Counted from the stretch's first letter, positions 1 to 8,373 are shown. The stretch is 64,000 nt of DNA from Clostridium fessum (GCF_003024715.1 NZ_PYLO01000004.1:1-64000); one strand, 5' to 3'. A program made the numbers and translations. Notes: generated by a model not told the origin, from the sequence alone.

Positions 1-272
1 GCGTAGGATATTTGAGAGGAGCTGCCCTTAGTACGAGAGGACCGGGGTGGACTGGCCTCTGGTGTATCTGTTGAACTATCAAGTTCATGGCAGAGTAGCC
101 AAGCCGGGACGGGATAAACGCTGAAGGCATCTAAGCGTGAAGCCCCCCTCAAGATGAGATATCCCATACGCAAGTAGTAAGACCCCTTGAAGACGACGAG
201 GTAGATAGGGCAGAGGTGGAAGCGTAGTAATACGTGAAGCTGACTGTTACTAATCGGTCGAGGGCTTAACCA
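1..272 (+). rRNA. 23S ribosomal RNA, 3' end (partial)
   Basis: The window opens inside a 23S rRNA gene. The sarcin-ricin loop region (AGTACGAGAGGACC, about positions 30-43) is visible, and the conserved 3' end TCGAGGGCTTAACC closes near 272. The 5' part lies outside the window. No 5S rRNA follows before the tRNA cluster, which is unusual for a bacterial rRNA operon. The exact mature 3' end is estimated. Confidence 0.97.
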
Positions 273-380
273 AAAGGATATGGTTAAGAATTGGATAGGA
301 AAGAGGAAGTTATTTCCTAAAGGATGGAAGATAGAAAGTAGAAGAAATTCAGTGTGCAGTTTTGAAGGTATATAAAGAAG

Positions 381-411
381 ACCGTTGTACAGAAATGTAC
401 GACGGTTTTTT
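381..411 (+). terminator. Rho-independent terminator after 23S rRNA
   Basis: A hairpin (ACCGTTGTAC / GTACGACGGT, loop AGAAAT) is followed directly by a run of T. It lies about 110 bases after the 23S end and probably ends the rRNA transcript before the tRNA promoter. Confidence 0.75.
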
Positions 412-546
412 GTGTAATAAGAAATTCCTTGGAATTCCCTATTACACAAAAAGGCACTAACGTGCCAATGATGCGCACTCGCGCGAAGCAGAAACATGTC
501 GCAAGCGACCGCGCTCGGCGTGAGAATGTGCCAAGGTACATTTTTT
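412..546 (+). repeat. Family B structured intergenic repeat, copy B1
   Basis: This is the first of three full copies of an intergenic repeat (others near 1421 and 47170). Its order is: a palindrome around GGAATTCC ending in ATTACACAAAAA, a small hairpin GGCAC-TAAC-GTGCC, a GCGCACTCGCGCGAAG segment, a GTCGCAAGCGAC hairpin, and a terminal hairpin AATGTGCC-AA-GGTACATT with a T-run. The last hairpin looks like a terminator. No credible protein is encoded. Confidence 0.7.
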
Positions 547-664
547 GCCAAGATTATATGAGTTCTGAACCCGAAATTTAAGGATGCGTCATGCTGCTCA
601 TGCAGCGAGAAGACGGTAACATCCGATGAAAAGAATAGATTTTTCGATTTTTTTGAAAAAGTAG

Positions 665-693
665 TTGACATTTAAAATATAATCGGTTATACT
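665..693 (+). promoter_or_regulatory. Sigma-A promoter for tRNA cluster
   Basis: TTGACA at 665-670 and TATACT at 688-693 with 17-nt spacing, about 26 bases before the first tRNA. It fits transcription of the Asn-Met-Asp-Val tRNAs independently of the rRNA promoter. Confidence 0.7.
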
Positions 694-718
694 TATCTAC
701 GTTGTTGGAAAGCAATAT

Positions 719-791
719 TCCTCGATAGCTCAGTCGGTAGAGCACGCGGCTGTTAACCGCGCTGTCGTAGGTTCGAGTCCTACTCGGGGAG
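719..791 (+). tRNA. tRNA-Asn (anticodon GTT)
   Basis: Full cloverleaf. The acceptor stem TCCTCGA pairs with TCGGGGA, the D arm starts TAGCTCAG, the anticodon loop is CTGTTAA with anticodon GTT, and the T arm contains GGTTCGAGTCC. CCA is not encoded. Confidence 0.96.
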
Positions 792-813
792 TTTTTTGAT
801 CCATATACTTTAT

Positions 814-887
814 GGACCTTTAGCTCAGTTGGTTAGAGCAACCGGCTCATAACCGGTCGGTCCCGGGTTCGAGTCCCCGAAGGTCCA
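814..887 (+). tRNA. tRNA-Met (anticodon CAT)
   Basis: Cloverleaf with acceptor stem GGACCTT / AAGGTCC and loop CTCATAA, giving anticodon CAT. The first acceptor pair is a standard G-C, so this is not the initiator type. A CAT tRNA could also be the lysidine-modified Ile isoacceptor, but elongator Met is the default call. Confidence 0.93.
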
Positions 888-925
888 CTCTACCCAATAT
901 GAGGTAAATAAATAATTTAATATTT

Positions 926-999
926 GGCCCGGTGGCTCAGCTGGTTAGAGCGCCGCCCTGTCACGGCGGAGGTCGTGGGTTCGAACCCCATCCGGGTCG
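926..999 (+). tRNA. tRNA-Asp (anticodon GTC)
   Basis: Cloverleaf with acceptor stem GGCCCGG / CCGGGTC (one G-T pair), anticodon loop CTGTCAC with GTC, and T arm GGTTCGAACCCC. Confidence 0.96.
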
Positions 1000-1060
1000 T
1001 TTTGATACGACTGTTATAAATTGGTTCGCGTAAGCGGATTGAGGGACAGAGTATCGTAAT

Positions 1061-1133
1061 GGGGTCTTAGCTCAGCTGGGAGAGCATCTGCCTTACAAGC
1101 AGAGGGTCACAGGTTCGAGCCCTGTAGGCCCCA
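1061..1133 (+). tRNA. tRNA-Val (anticodon TAC)
   Basis: Cloverleaf with acceptor stem GGGGTCT / AGGCCCC, anticodon loop CTTACAA with TAC, and T arm GGTTCGAGCCC. Confidence 0.96.
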
Positions 1134-1231
1134 TTTCATTGTTGGAAAGTAAGAAGAATTTCTGGTTGTTATATCGATATAATTTGAAATGAATCAACAA
1201 TAAAAGAAATTCAAAAAAATCTAAAAAACAG

Positions 1232-1260
1232 TTGACATTCTTCAGAATGAGTTGTATAAT
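1232..1260 (+). promoter_or_regulatory. Sigma-A promoter for tRNA-Arg
   Basis: TTGACA at 1232-1237 and a perfect TATAAT at 1255-1260, spaced by 17 nt, 30 bases before tRNA-Arg. This is a consensus-strength promoter serving a single tRNA. Confidence 0.85.
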
Positions 1261-1289
1261 ATGACTTGTTCGTTAAGAATAAAAAGTAT

Positions 1290-1363
1290 GTGTGTGTAGC
1301 TCAGCTGGATAGAGCACTTGGCTACGGACCAAGGTGTCGGGAGTTCGAATCTTCTCACGCACG
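1290..1363 (+). tRNA. tRNA-Arg (anticodon ACG)
   Basis: Cloverleaf with acceptor stem GTGTGTG / CACGCAC, anticodon loop CTACGGA with ACG (read as ICG after deamination), and T arm AGTTCGAATCT. Confidence 0.95.
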
Positions 1364-1390
1364 TCGATTTCTCTGGTTGTCAGAGAGCAA

Positions 1391-1419
1391 AAAGCATCCT
1401 TGTGAGGGTGCTTTTTTTG
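1391..1419 (+). terminator. Rho-independent terminator after tRNA-Arg
   Basis: Hairpin AAAGCATCCT-TGTG-AGGGTGCTTT followed by a T-run, ending the tRNA-Arg transcript. Confidence 0.85.
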
Positions 1420-1420
1420 T

Positions 1421-1541
1421 ATAATAGGGAATTCCAAGGAATTTCCTATTACACAAAAAGGCACTAACGTGCCAATGATGTGCACTTGCGCGAAGATGCA
1501 GGTTGTCGCAAGCGACGCGCTCGGCGCGAGAATGTGTTAAG
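1421..1541 (+). repeat. Family B structured intergenic repeat, copy B2
   Basis: Second copy of family B, starting with the ATAGGGAATTCCAAGG palindrome and ATTACACAAAAA, then GGCACTAACGTGCC, GCGCGAAG and TCGCAAGCGA modules. It abuts a family A element (1549). Its final terminator-like hairpin is less complete than in B1 and B3 (GTGTTAAGGCA). Confidence 0.7.
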
Positions 1542-1548
1542 GCAGCAA

Positions 1549-1677
1549 CTGTTCACAGGTAGGAATTTTCTGAACTGAAAATTCCGTACGATACAGTTCT
1601 GGCAGCAGATTTTGTCGATTTAGAATGTGCAGTATCGGCAAAATCCCGTTGATGGGCACACGTGTGCGAACCGTAAC
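1549..1677 (+). repeat. Family A structured intergenic repeat, copy A1 (divergent)
   Basis: One of four copies of a roughly 130-bp element. Outer arms are GTTCAC...GCGAAC. The first hairpin is GGAATTTTC-TGAACT-GAAAATTCC, and a second stem pairs GATTTTGTCG with CGGCAAAATC. The other copies have different bases in both stems yet keep the pairing, which is covariation. It lies between a family B copy and the small gene at 1811. Confidence 0.65.
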
Positions 1678-1810
1678 CCTGAGCACATTCTTTATTCCGT
1701 TTACGACAGCCCGGAATTGACTTTTTACCGCATGACCGATATAATAATAGGGCTGTCCCTATCAAGGCAGATAGCTTTGCGGTTTCTATGAAAGACCGCG
1801 TGGAGGAATT

Positions 1811-1897
1811 ATGAAAACAGAATATCTGATAAAAATTGGTTCTGTCGCTAAATGGCTGGTGCCGTTTTTTGCAGCGGTGGCGCTGCTGAACGCGTAG
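1811..1897 (+). CDS. Possible 28-residue membrane peptide
   Basis: A short reading frame starts with ATG at 1811 behind a good ribosome binding site (GGAGG at 1803) and encodes 28 residues. The N-terminal half is basic (MKTEYLIKIGS) and the rest is one hydrophobic stretch (WLVPFFAAVALLNA) that could span the membrane. It sits alone between repeat A1 and the gene at 1984. I do not recognise a family. The ribosome binding site and hydrophobic pattern support translation, but a chance ORF cannot be excluded. Confidence 0.35.
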   Translation: MKTEYLIKIGSVAKWLVPFFAAVALLNA

Positions 1898-1983
1898 GTT
1901 TTAAGTGGGCAGAATAAAATAGAAAGGCTGGGAAGAAGCTGGGAGATGCATCACGGATTCTGACACAGCGGAAAGGAGAAGAG

Positions 1984-2409
1984 ATGCAGTTAGTTCAGTT
2001 AGATATGAAGCAGATATCGAGCGAGGCAGAGATTTACGACTGCCTGGTCGGTCAGATGAATTTTACCAATGCCGATGAAAAACCGGAATGGATGAATGTG
2101 ATTGAGATGAACGAGCGGGATCCGTATGAGATGGATACAGAAGAACAGCCGGAGGATCCGGAGTTTAAGAAAATTCTGGAGACACCGGAGAAGACATTGG
2201 ATGGTCTGGTACAGATGCTGGCTGCCCGCCTGGCAGATGATTACTGCCTGGAAGTAATCCGGGATGAAGCGGCGGATGATGAGAAGAAAGAACTGGAAAA
2301 ACGTCTGGAACGCGCACTGGAAGATGCGGCGCGCACAATCGATGAAAGAGACGGGAAATTGTATGCAATACTTGAGGATACAAAACCCATGGCATTCTCC
2401 GTTATCTGA
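1984..2409 (+). CDS. Hypothetical acidic protein, 141 aa
   Basis: Unrecognised protein of 141 residues, start ATG 1984 behind GAAAGGAG. The sequence is strongly acidic and helical; the C-terminal third (about residues 95-125) is a charged, probably coiled-coil segment rich in E, K, R and D. No signal peptide or membrane segment is seen. The gene overlaps the start region of the YgjP-like metalloprotease at 2363, so the two are probably translated together. It is most likely a cytosolic lineage-specific protein; function unknown. Confidence 0.7.
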   Translation: MQLVQLDMKQISSEAEIYDCLVGQMNFTNADEKPEWMNVIEMNERDPYEMDTEEQPEDPEFKKILETPEKTLDGLVQMLAARLADDYCLEVIRDEAADDEKKELEKRLERALEDAARTIDERDGKLYAILEDTKPMAFSVI

Positions 2410-2950
2410 TGAGCCGGAAGAAGGATTGATTCCATGTGAGGTGGTTCGGTCTTCCCGGAAGACGATCGCCATCCAGATCACGGCGGAAGGACGCCTGGTA
2501 CTCCGGATTCCGAGGAGGGCTTCGGTGCAGGCTGCGATGCGGTTTGCCGAGGAGCACCGCGACTGGATAGAAGTCCATTATAAAGAAGCGGTGGAACGCC
2601 AGAGGAACCGGAAAACATATGGAGCGGAAGAAATCCGAAATTTCACAGAAAAGCTGCGCCCGGTGCTCATGCACCGGGTTGCTTTATATGCGGCGTGCAT
2701 GGGCGTAACCTATGGAAAAATCACAATCCGGAACCAGAAAACGCGTTGGGGAAGCTGCAGCGCAGCTGGAAACCTAAATTTTAACTGGCGGCTGGCACTT
2801 TTGCCGGAGGATCTGATGAATTATGTGATTGTCCATGAGCTGGCACACCGGCTGGAAATGAACCATTCCGCGCGTTTCTGGACGCAGGTGGAGAATATAC
2901 TGCCGGACTGGCGGGAACGGCGCAGGCGGCTTAGGGAGTATGTGATATAG
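2363..2950 (+). CDS. YgjP-like metal-dependent hydrolase (M48-related, DUF45)
   Basis: Predicted zinc metallopeptidase of the YgjP/WLM (DUF45) group. It shows the family core TRWGSCS followed by HELAHRLEMNHS, which supplies the HExxH zinc site and a third His (NHSxRFW). The N-terminal part PCEVVRSSRKTIAIQI matches the usual start region of the family. The frame is open upstream, but the segment before 2363 lies inside the preceding gene and has no family resemblance; ATG 2363 is chosen, and a TTG near 2427 is an alternative. No membrane segment is present, so it is probably cytosolic. Its substrate is unknown. It is coupled to the acidic protein upstream. Confidence 0.85.
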   Translation: MQYLRIQNPWHSPLSDEPEEGLIPCEVVRSSRKTIAIQITAEGRLVLRIPRRASVQAAMRFAEEHRDWIEVHYKEAVERQRNRKTYGAEEIRNFTEKLRPVLMHRVALYAACMGVTYGKITIRNQKTRWGSCSAAGNLNFNWRLALLPEDLMNYVIVHELAHRLEMNHSARFWTQVENILPDWRERRRRLREYVI

Positions 2951-2970
2951 AAAAGAAGCACAGACATAGA

Positions 2971-3131
2971 TGTACTCTCGGAATCTTTCTGTGCTTGATT
3001 TTGAGAGATGATTTTTTGTCAGTTGTGCCCAAATTTCTGAGGCGTTGGCGTTGCGTCCGCCTCTGAAATTCGGGTGCGGCTGGCGGAAAATCAGCCACAA
3101 AAGCAAGTGCAAAAAAGACTCCGAGAGTACA
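2971..3131 (+). repeat. Family C structured intergenic repeat, copy C1
   Basis: A 161-bp element with perfect 11-bp terminal inverted repeats TGTACTCTCGG / CCGAGAGTACA. Inside, a long imperfect hairpin pairs TGATTTTT with GGAAAATCA and AAATTTCTGAGG with CCTCTGAAATT, and GTGCTTG with CAAGTGC through G-U pairs. A second copy lies inside the spoIIIA operon at 17676. It is noncoding and may be a miniature mobile element or an RNA motif. Confidence 0.75.
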
Positions 3132-3153
3132 TCTAGATGATAGGAGGAACAAA

Positions 3154-4866
3154 ATGGCAGAAGAAGTCTGGATGCTTCAGACCAAGAAAGCAGATTTTAA
3201 GCAGATCGGGGCGCGGTTTCGGATCGATCCGGTTACGGCGCGTATTATCCGGAACCGTGGGATCGAAGGAGAGGCGGCGATCGACCGCTATTTAAATGGC
3301 ACGCTGGATGATCTGTATGATCCGATGCTGTTAAAAGATATGGAGCGTGCCGTTTCCATCCTGTGCGAGGCTGTGGATACTGGAAAGAAGATACGGATCG
3401 TCGGTGATTATGATATTGACGGCGTCTGTTCGACGTACATATTATTGCAGGCATTTGAACGGCTGGGCAGTGATGTAGATTTTGAGATACCGGATCGCAT
3501 CAAGGATGGCTACGGAATCAATGAATCGATCATCGAACAGGCGCACGCGGACGGCGTGGAGGTGATTCTGACTTGTGACAATGGTATTTCCGCGTTCCAT
3601 CAGGTGGAGCTGGCGAAGAAATATGGCATGACGGTTGTCATCACGGATCATCATGAGGTGCCCTTAGATGGGGAAAAAGAGAAGATTCCCCCGGCGGATG
3701 CGGTGATCGATCCGAAACAGGCAGACTGTCCGTACCCATTTCCGGAGATCTGCGGCGCAGTGGTGGCGTACAAGCTGGTGCAGGTTTTATATGCCCGCCG
3801 GGGCGTGCCGCAGATGGAATGGCTGGATTTGCTTGAATTTGCCGCGATTGCGACGGTCGGTGATGTGATGAAGCTGCAGGATGAGAACCGGATTCTGGTA
3901 AAATACGGTCTTAAAAAGATGGCGCAGACCAAAAATATAGGGCTTCGCAGGCTGGCGGAGAAAAATAATCTTGATCTGGGGGCGATCACAGCATACCATA
4001 TCGGATTTGTCATTGGACCGTGCCTGAATGCGGGCGGACGATTAAAAACGGCAAAGGAAGCGCTGGCGCTTCTGCGGGCGCAGAGTGAGGAAGAGGCGGA
4101 ACGCCTGGCAGAGGAACTTAAGGAATTAAATGATACCCGCAAGGATATGACCGAGCAGGGGACTGAGGCGGCGAAGCTGCAGGTAGAGAGCTGGTACCAG
4201 AAGGACAAGGTGCTGGTGGTCTTTCTGCCGGAATGCCATGAATCGCTGGCGGGCATTATTGCAGGGCGCCTGAGGGAATATTATCAGAAGCCGGCGATCG
4301 TGCTGACGCGCGGCGAGGAGGCGGTCAAAGGCTCGGGACGTTCCATTGATGAGTACCATATGTTTAAAAAGCTGACAGAGGTCAGCGATCTGCTGCTCAA
4401 ATTTGGCGGGCATCCGCTGGCAGCCGGGCTTTCGCTGGAAGAGAAGAACATTGACGAGTTCCGGCGCAGACTGAATGAAAATGCGGGGCTGACGGAGGAA
4501 GATTTTAAAGCGAAAGTCTGGATCGATGTGCCGATGCCGGTGGGATATGTGACAGAACGACTTGTGAGGGAGCTTTCCTGTCTCGAACCGTTTGGACAGG
4601 GTAACGAAAAACCGCTGTTTGCAGAGAAATCACTCCGCATCCGGGCAAGCCGCGTGCTGGGGCGCAACCGGAATGTCGTAAAAATGACGTTGGAAGAGAC
4701 AGACGGACACGCGATCGAGGCGCTATATTTCGGTGACGGAACGGCGTTTGAGGAAGAGCGCGCCGGACGGCGAGAGATCGACGTCGTGTATTATCCGGAC
4801 ATCAATGAGTACAATGGAAGAAAAACGCTGCAGGCGGTGATCCGCCGTTATAAATTCCGGGGGTAA
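3154..4866 (+). CDS. recJ: Single-stranded-DNA-specific exonuclease RecJ
   Basis: RecJ, a 5'-to-3' single-strand DNA exonuclease acting in recombination and mismatch/base repair in the cytosol. The 570-residue length is normal. The DHH phosphoesterase core is clear: GDYDIDG (about residues 84-90), CDNGIS, the eponymous DHH in ITDHHEVP (about 164), and AIATVGDVM. The DHHA1 region carries GGHPLAAG near residue 420, and a C-terminal OB-like segment follows. Start ATG 3154 has AGGAGGA upstream. Repeat C1 ends 22 bases before the start, so it lies in the leader region. The gene is followed after 5 bases by a small hypothetical gene. Confidence 0.97.
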   Translation: MAEEVWMLQTKKADFKQIGARFRIDPVTARIIRNRGIEGEAAIDRYLNGTLDDLYDPMLLKDMERAVSILCEAVDTGKKIRIVGDYDIDGVCSTYILLQAFERLGSDVDFEIPDRIKDGYGINESIIEQAHADGVEVILTCDNGISAFHQVELAKKYGMTVVITDHHEVPLDGEKEKIPPADAVIDPKQADCPYPFPEICGAVVAYKLVQVLYARRGVPQMEWLDLLEFAAIATVGDVMKLQDENRILVKYGLKKMAQTKNIGLRRLAEKNNLDLGAITAYHIGFVIGPCLNAGGRLKTAKEALALLRAQSEEEAERLAEELKELNDTRKDMTEQGTEAAKLQVESWYQKDKVLVVFLPECHESLAGIIAGRLREYYQKPAIVLTRGEEAVKGSGRSIDEYHMFKKLTEVSDLLLKFGGHPLAAGLSLEEKNIDEFRRRLNENAGLTEEDFKAKVWIDVPMPVGYVTERLVRELSCLEPFGQGNEKPLFAEKSLRIRASRVLGRNRNVVKMTLEETDGHAIEALYFGDGTAFEEERAGRREIDVVYYPDINEYNGRKTLQAVIRRYKFRG

Positions 4867-4871
4867 ATGGC

Positions 4872-5180
4872 ATGATAACGAGAAAAGATGTGATGCCGGT
4901 CAATTTCCTGAAAAAAGAAAAATTTACCGGAAGTGATACCGGGATGCGCTACCGGATGGAGATGACAAAGCGCGAAGTACCGAAAGAAGACGGCGCAGAT
5001 GGCGAGACGGTCGAGGAGACAGTCCTGACCGTGACATCGTGGCCGGAACCATATGGATACGACGCAACGCCGGAAGAGGAGAAGACCCGCGAGGAATTTC
5101 CATTTTCGGAAGAAGGAATTGTGAGCGGGGTAGAGTGGCTGAACGGGCAGCATGCGCGGTATGTGAAGCCTGAAAAATAG
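4872..5180 (+). CDS. Hypothetical protein, 102 aa
   Basis: Unrecognised 102-residue hydrophilic protein directly after recJ (5-base gap), so probably co-transcribed. It starts MITRKDVMPVNFLKKEKF and has an acidic centre with several T and E residues; the C-terminal motif GVEWLNGQHARYV looks conserved in character. No signal peptide or membrane segment is present. The clear codon usage and tight spacing support a real gene; function unknown. Confidence 0.7.
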   Translation: MITRKDVMPVNFLKKEKFTGSDTGMRYRMEMTKREVPKEDGADGETVEETVLTVTSWPEPYGYDATPEEEKTREEFPFSEEGIVSGVEWLNGQHARYVKPEK

Positions 5181-5214
5181 ACGGTTGCGTGAACAGAAAG
5201 AGTGAAAAAGTAGA

Positions 5215-5961
5215 ATGAGTTGGAAAAAGACATTTTATGAGGGGCTAAAGAGCGGTATCCCCATTGGACTGGGGTATCTGCCGGTCTCCTTTACGTTTGG
5301 CTTCCTGGCGGTGTCGGGCGGTCTGCCGGTCTGGGTAGCAGTTTTTATATCGCTGACGAACTTAACGAGCGCCGGACAGTTCGCAGGGACAAACCTGATT
5401 CTGGCGGGGGCTGGGTACTTTGAGGTGGCATTGACGACGTTTGTCATCAACCTGCGCTATATGCTGATGTCACTGTCCCTGTCCCAGAAGCTCGATGAAA
5501 AGACGGGAACCGGGGCGCGCCTGGCATTGGCATTCGGCATCACGGATGAGACGTTTGTCGTCAGTTCCCTGCATCCGGGCATTTTGAAAGCGTCGTATAT
5601 GCTGGGACTTATCACGATGCCGATTCTGGGGTGGAATCTTGGAACCTGGCTGGGAGGCGCGATCTCGGCGGTTCTGCCGCAGGCGCTGCAGAATGCGATG
5701 GGAATTGCCCTGTACGCGATGTTTATTGCACTGATTCTGCCGGCGGCACGCAAATCGCGGTCGGTGTGCTGCGTCATCATTCTGGCAGTTGTGATGGTGT
5801 GCATTTTAAAATATGTTCCGGTTTTTGCCGGTATTTCCTCCGGTTTCCGGGTGATTGTGGTTACGATCGCGGCATCGGCGTTCGGTGCATGGAAATTCCC
5901 GCATGATCCGGACGGTAAAGAAGCCGGTCAGGACGAGAGTCAGAAAGAGGGGGCAGAATGA
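5215..5961 (+). CDS. azlC: AzlC family branched-chain amino acid permease subunit
   Basis: AzlC, the large subunit of a two-component membrane exporter for branched-chain amino acids and analogues such as azaleucine. The 248 residues contain several hydrophobic helices and the family signatures IPIGLGYLPVSFTFG near the N-terminus, LTNLTSAGQFAG, and RYMLMSLSLSQKL. The last four bases overlap the start of azlD (ATGA), the usual arrangement for this pair. The C-terminal tail is polar and charged. Substrate is assigned by family only. Confidence 0.92.
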   Translation: MSWKKTFYEGLKSGIPIGLGYLPVSFTFGFLAVSGGLPVWVAVFISLTNLTSAGQFAGTNLILAGAGYFEVALTTFVINLRYMLMSLSLSQKLDEKTGTGARLALAFGITDETFVVSSLHPGILKASYMLGLITMPILGWNLGTWLGGAISAVLPQALQNAMGIALYAMFIALILPAARKSRSVCCVIILAVVMVCILKYVPVFAGISSGFRVIVVTIAASAFGAWKFPHDPDGKEAGQDESQKEGAE

Positions 5962-6335
5962 TGAATACAGCAGAGGCAGCAGGAGCAGCCGGAACACTCG
6001 ATATGAAATACGTGCTGACCTGTGTCCTTTTGATGGCACTGGTTACATATATTCCACGTGTTCTTCCGGTTACGATTTTCCGGAAACAGATCCGTTCGAA
6101 GTTTATCCGATCTTTCTTAGATTATACGCCGTATGCAGTGCTGGGAGCACTGACATTTCCGGATGTATTTACCTCCACAGGACATCTCTATTCGTCGGTC
6201 GGAGGAACGATCGTAGCGGTGATTTTGGGATATAAGGGAAAGAGCCTGGTGGTAGTGGCGATCGCGGCGATTGTGACGGTTTACCTGCTTGAGATGGCAG
6301 GCGGAGCCGGTCTTTTGGCGTCGCTTTCATTTTAA
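5958..6335 (+). CDS. azlD: AzlD domain protein, small subunit of branched-chain amino acid exporter
   Basis: AzlD-type small membrane protein (125 residues, four predicted helices) that partners AzlC. The family pattern TYIPRVLPVTIF and FLDYTPYAVLGALTFP is present. Translation is coupled to azlC by a 4-base overlap. No terminator was identified between it and folD (72 bases), though a GCGCGAAAGCGC hairpin lies in that gap. Confidence 0.92.
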   Translation: MMNTAEAAGAAGTLDMKYVLTCVLLMALVTYIPRVLPVTIFRKQIRSKFIRSFLDYTPYAVLGALTFPDVFTSTGHLYSSVGGTIVAVILGYKGKSLVVVAIAAIVTVYLLEMAGGAGLLASLSF

Positions 6336-6407
6336 GAAAAATTTAAAATGAATATGCGCGAAAGCGCGGGAAATTCATCATAAATAAAAACGAAAGGTGC
6401 AGACAAG

Positions 6408-7262
6408 ATGATTACAATGAAGGGAGCCGCTGTTTCGGCAAAGCTGAAAGAGCAGGTGGAAAAAGAGCTGGAAACCCTGACATGGGTGCCAAAACTGACG
6501 ATTATCCGGGTGGGCGAGAATCCGGATGATATTTCCTATGAGAAAGGCGCGACAAAGAAACTGACTTCGTTCGGGCTTGAGGTGGAATCGAAGGTATTTC
6601 CAGGGAATATCTCGGACGAGGCCTTTAAGAAGGAGTTTGCGGCAATCAATGCGGATGCGTCGGTGGACGGTATTTTAATGCTGCGCCCGCTTCCAAAACA
6701 GATCAACGAGCAGGATATTGAAAAAATGATCGATCCGGCGAAGGATTTGGACGGTATTTCCCCAGTCAATATCGCAAAGGTGTTCAGCGGCGATACGAGC
6801 GGTTTTGCGCCGTGTACGGCGGAGGCAGTGGTATGCATGCTGAAAATGAACGATATCGCGCTTTCTGGCAAACGGGTGGCAGTCGTAGGAAGAAGCATGG
6901 TTGTGGGACGTCCGCTTTCGATGCTGCTTCTGCATGAAAATGCGACCGTGACCATCTGTCATTCGAGAACTGCCAACCTGCCGGAGGTATGCCGGGAGGC
7001 GGACATTCTGACCGCCTGTGTGGGAAAAGCAGCGATGATCGACCACACCTATGTAAAAAAGGATGCGGTTGTCATTGACGTTGGGATCAATGTAGATGAA
7101 AATGGAAAACTCTGCGGCGATGTGGATTTTGCCGATCTGGAAGGAACTGCTTCGGCGGCAACCCCGGTTCCGGGCGGTGTCGGCGGCGTGACGACGGCGG
7201 TTCTGGCACGGCATCTGGTGCGCGCGGCATGGATGAAACAGGAAAAAAATAGTAATAAATAA
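6408..7262 (+). CDS. folD: Methylenetetrahydrofolate dehydrogenase / cyclohydrolase FolD
   Basis: FolD interconverts 5,10-methylene-, methenyl- and 10-formyl-tetrahydrofolate, feeding purine and formyl-Met synthesis and, in acetogens, the methyl branch. The 284-residue length is typical. The catalytic Lys region SYEKGATKK is seen near residue 45, followed by GRSMVVGRPLSMLL and the C-terminal PVPGGVGGVTTAVL, both family signatures. Start ATG 6408 has a GAAAGG site upstream. It is probably monocistronic or loosely linked to azlCD. Confidence 0.97.
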   Translation: MITMKGAAVSAKLKEQVEKELETLTWVPKLTIIRVGENPDDISYEKGATKKLTSFGLEVESKVFPGNISDEAFKKEFAAINADASVDGILMLRPLPKQINEQDIEKMIDPAKDLDGISPVNIAKVFSGDTSGFAPCTAEAVVCMLKMNDIALSGKRVAVVGRSMVVGRPLSMLLLHENATVTICHSRTANLPEVCREADILTACVGKAAMIDHTYVKKDAVVIDVGINVDENGKLCGDVDFADLEGTASAATPVPGGVGGVTTAVLARHLVRAAWMKQEKNSNK

Positions 7263-7417
7263 GCGAAAGAAAGTTAAGAGAAAAGCAATACATTTCCTCT
7301 CGTTTTCAGGTATAACTATAGTAAGAATGACAGTGTACCAGTTGTTGCTCCGGAAGGTCTGAACCCATTGTGGGGTGGAACTCACGGATGAAACAGAAAA
7401 ACGGGAGGAATTTTTTT

Positions 7418-8191
7418 ATGAGGAAAATGGGGATGATGCGAAACAGGATGGCATTTCTGCTGGCAGCAGGCACGATGGCAATGGTGTCGGCGGCAGGTCT
7501 GGCGGGCTGTGCGTCCGCACCGGCGTCGGTGACAGTGCAGTCGGCGGAAAATACGGGGATCACGGTGACGAGCCAGGAGAAAATCAAGGCGGAGCCGGAT
7601 ATTGCGGAAATTACCTACAGTGTCTATTCACAGGCGGCGGATGCGAGCACCTGCCAGTCGGAGAATCAGACGGATTTGGATGCGGTTCTGGCTCTTTTGA
7701 AGGAAAAGGGAATTGCAGATACCTCGGTGCAGACGAGCGGTCTGGGGCTGAATCCGATCTATGACTGGGACAATGGCAAGAAGATCACTGGTTATGAGAT
7801 GACGACGGAGGTTGTTGTATCGGATGTTGCGATTGAGGATGCAGGGGCGATCATCAGCGATTCGGTTAATGCGGGTATCAATTCGATCGATTCGGTCCAG
7901 TACCAGTGCAGCAATTTTGATGAGATTTATCAGGAAGCGCTCAAAAAAGCCATTGAGTCGGCGCGCGTGAAAGCCGAAGCGATGGCGGAGGCAGGCGGCT
8001 GCAAGCTGGGAACGATGACGAATGTGCAGGAGTACAGCAGCGGTCAGCAGGCGCGTTATTATGACACTTCTTACAGCAGCGGCATGGCGATGAAGGAAAC
8101 GGCGATGGAAGATGCGGGTGCAGGCAGAAACCTGATGCCGGGTCAGGTGGATGTTGAGGCAGAGGTTTCGGCTACGTTTTCCATTCAATAG
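7418..8191 (+). CDS. SIMPL domain (DUF541) lipoprotein
   Basis: Secreted lipoprotein of 257 residues with a SIMPL/DUF541 domain. Start ATG 7418 is chosen because GGGAGG lies 10 bases upstream, while the open frame further up lacks a site. A basic N-terminus, a hydrophobic stretch and the lipobox LAGC (near residue 30) predict lipid anchoring outside the cell. The SIMPL domain runs from ITVTSQEKIKAEPD to the C-terminus, with the conserved helix AIESARVKAEAMAEA. Family members elsewhere are periplasmic or outer-surface proteins of uncertain role, some linked to oxidative stress. Function here is unknown. Confidence 0.9.
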   Translation: MRKMGMMRNRMAFLLAAGTMAMVSAAGLAGCASAPASVTVQSAENTGITVTSQEKIKAEPDIAEITYSVYSQAADASTCQSENQTDLDAVLALLKEKGIADTSVQTSGLGLNPIYDWDNGKKITGYEMTTEVVVSDVAIEDAGAIISDSVNAGINSIDSVQYQCSNFDEIYQEALKKAIESARVKAEAMAEAGGCKLGTMTNVQEYSSGQQARYYDTSYSSGMAMKETAMEDAGAGRNLMPGQVDVEAEVSATFSIQ

Positions 8192-8373
8192 GGATCAGCT
8201 GCATGAAAGGTTGTCTGGTTTCGGAGGAAAAATCGGATTTTAAACAGGAAAAGGGAATAAACACAAATTGTATAAACCTTCGCATATCTGGGATACTAAC
8301 AGTGTGAAATGAATGGTCGGAAACGGCTGCTGTTTCATGAGAATGTAGAACAGAATGCGGAGGTTTATTTTTT

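Noticed and set aside
2931-3152. Reverse-strand frames inside repeat C1, similar to frames at 17636-17854 in C2
   Set aside because: They share sequence only because both lie in family C repeats, have no ribosome binding sites, and follow the inverted-repeat structure rather than a codon pattern.
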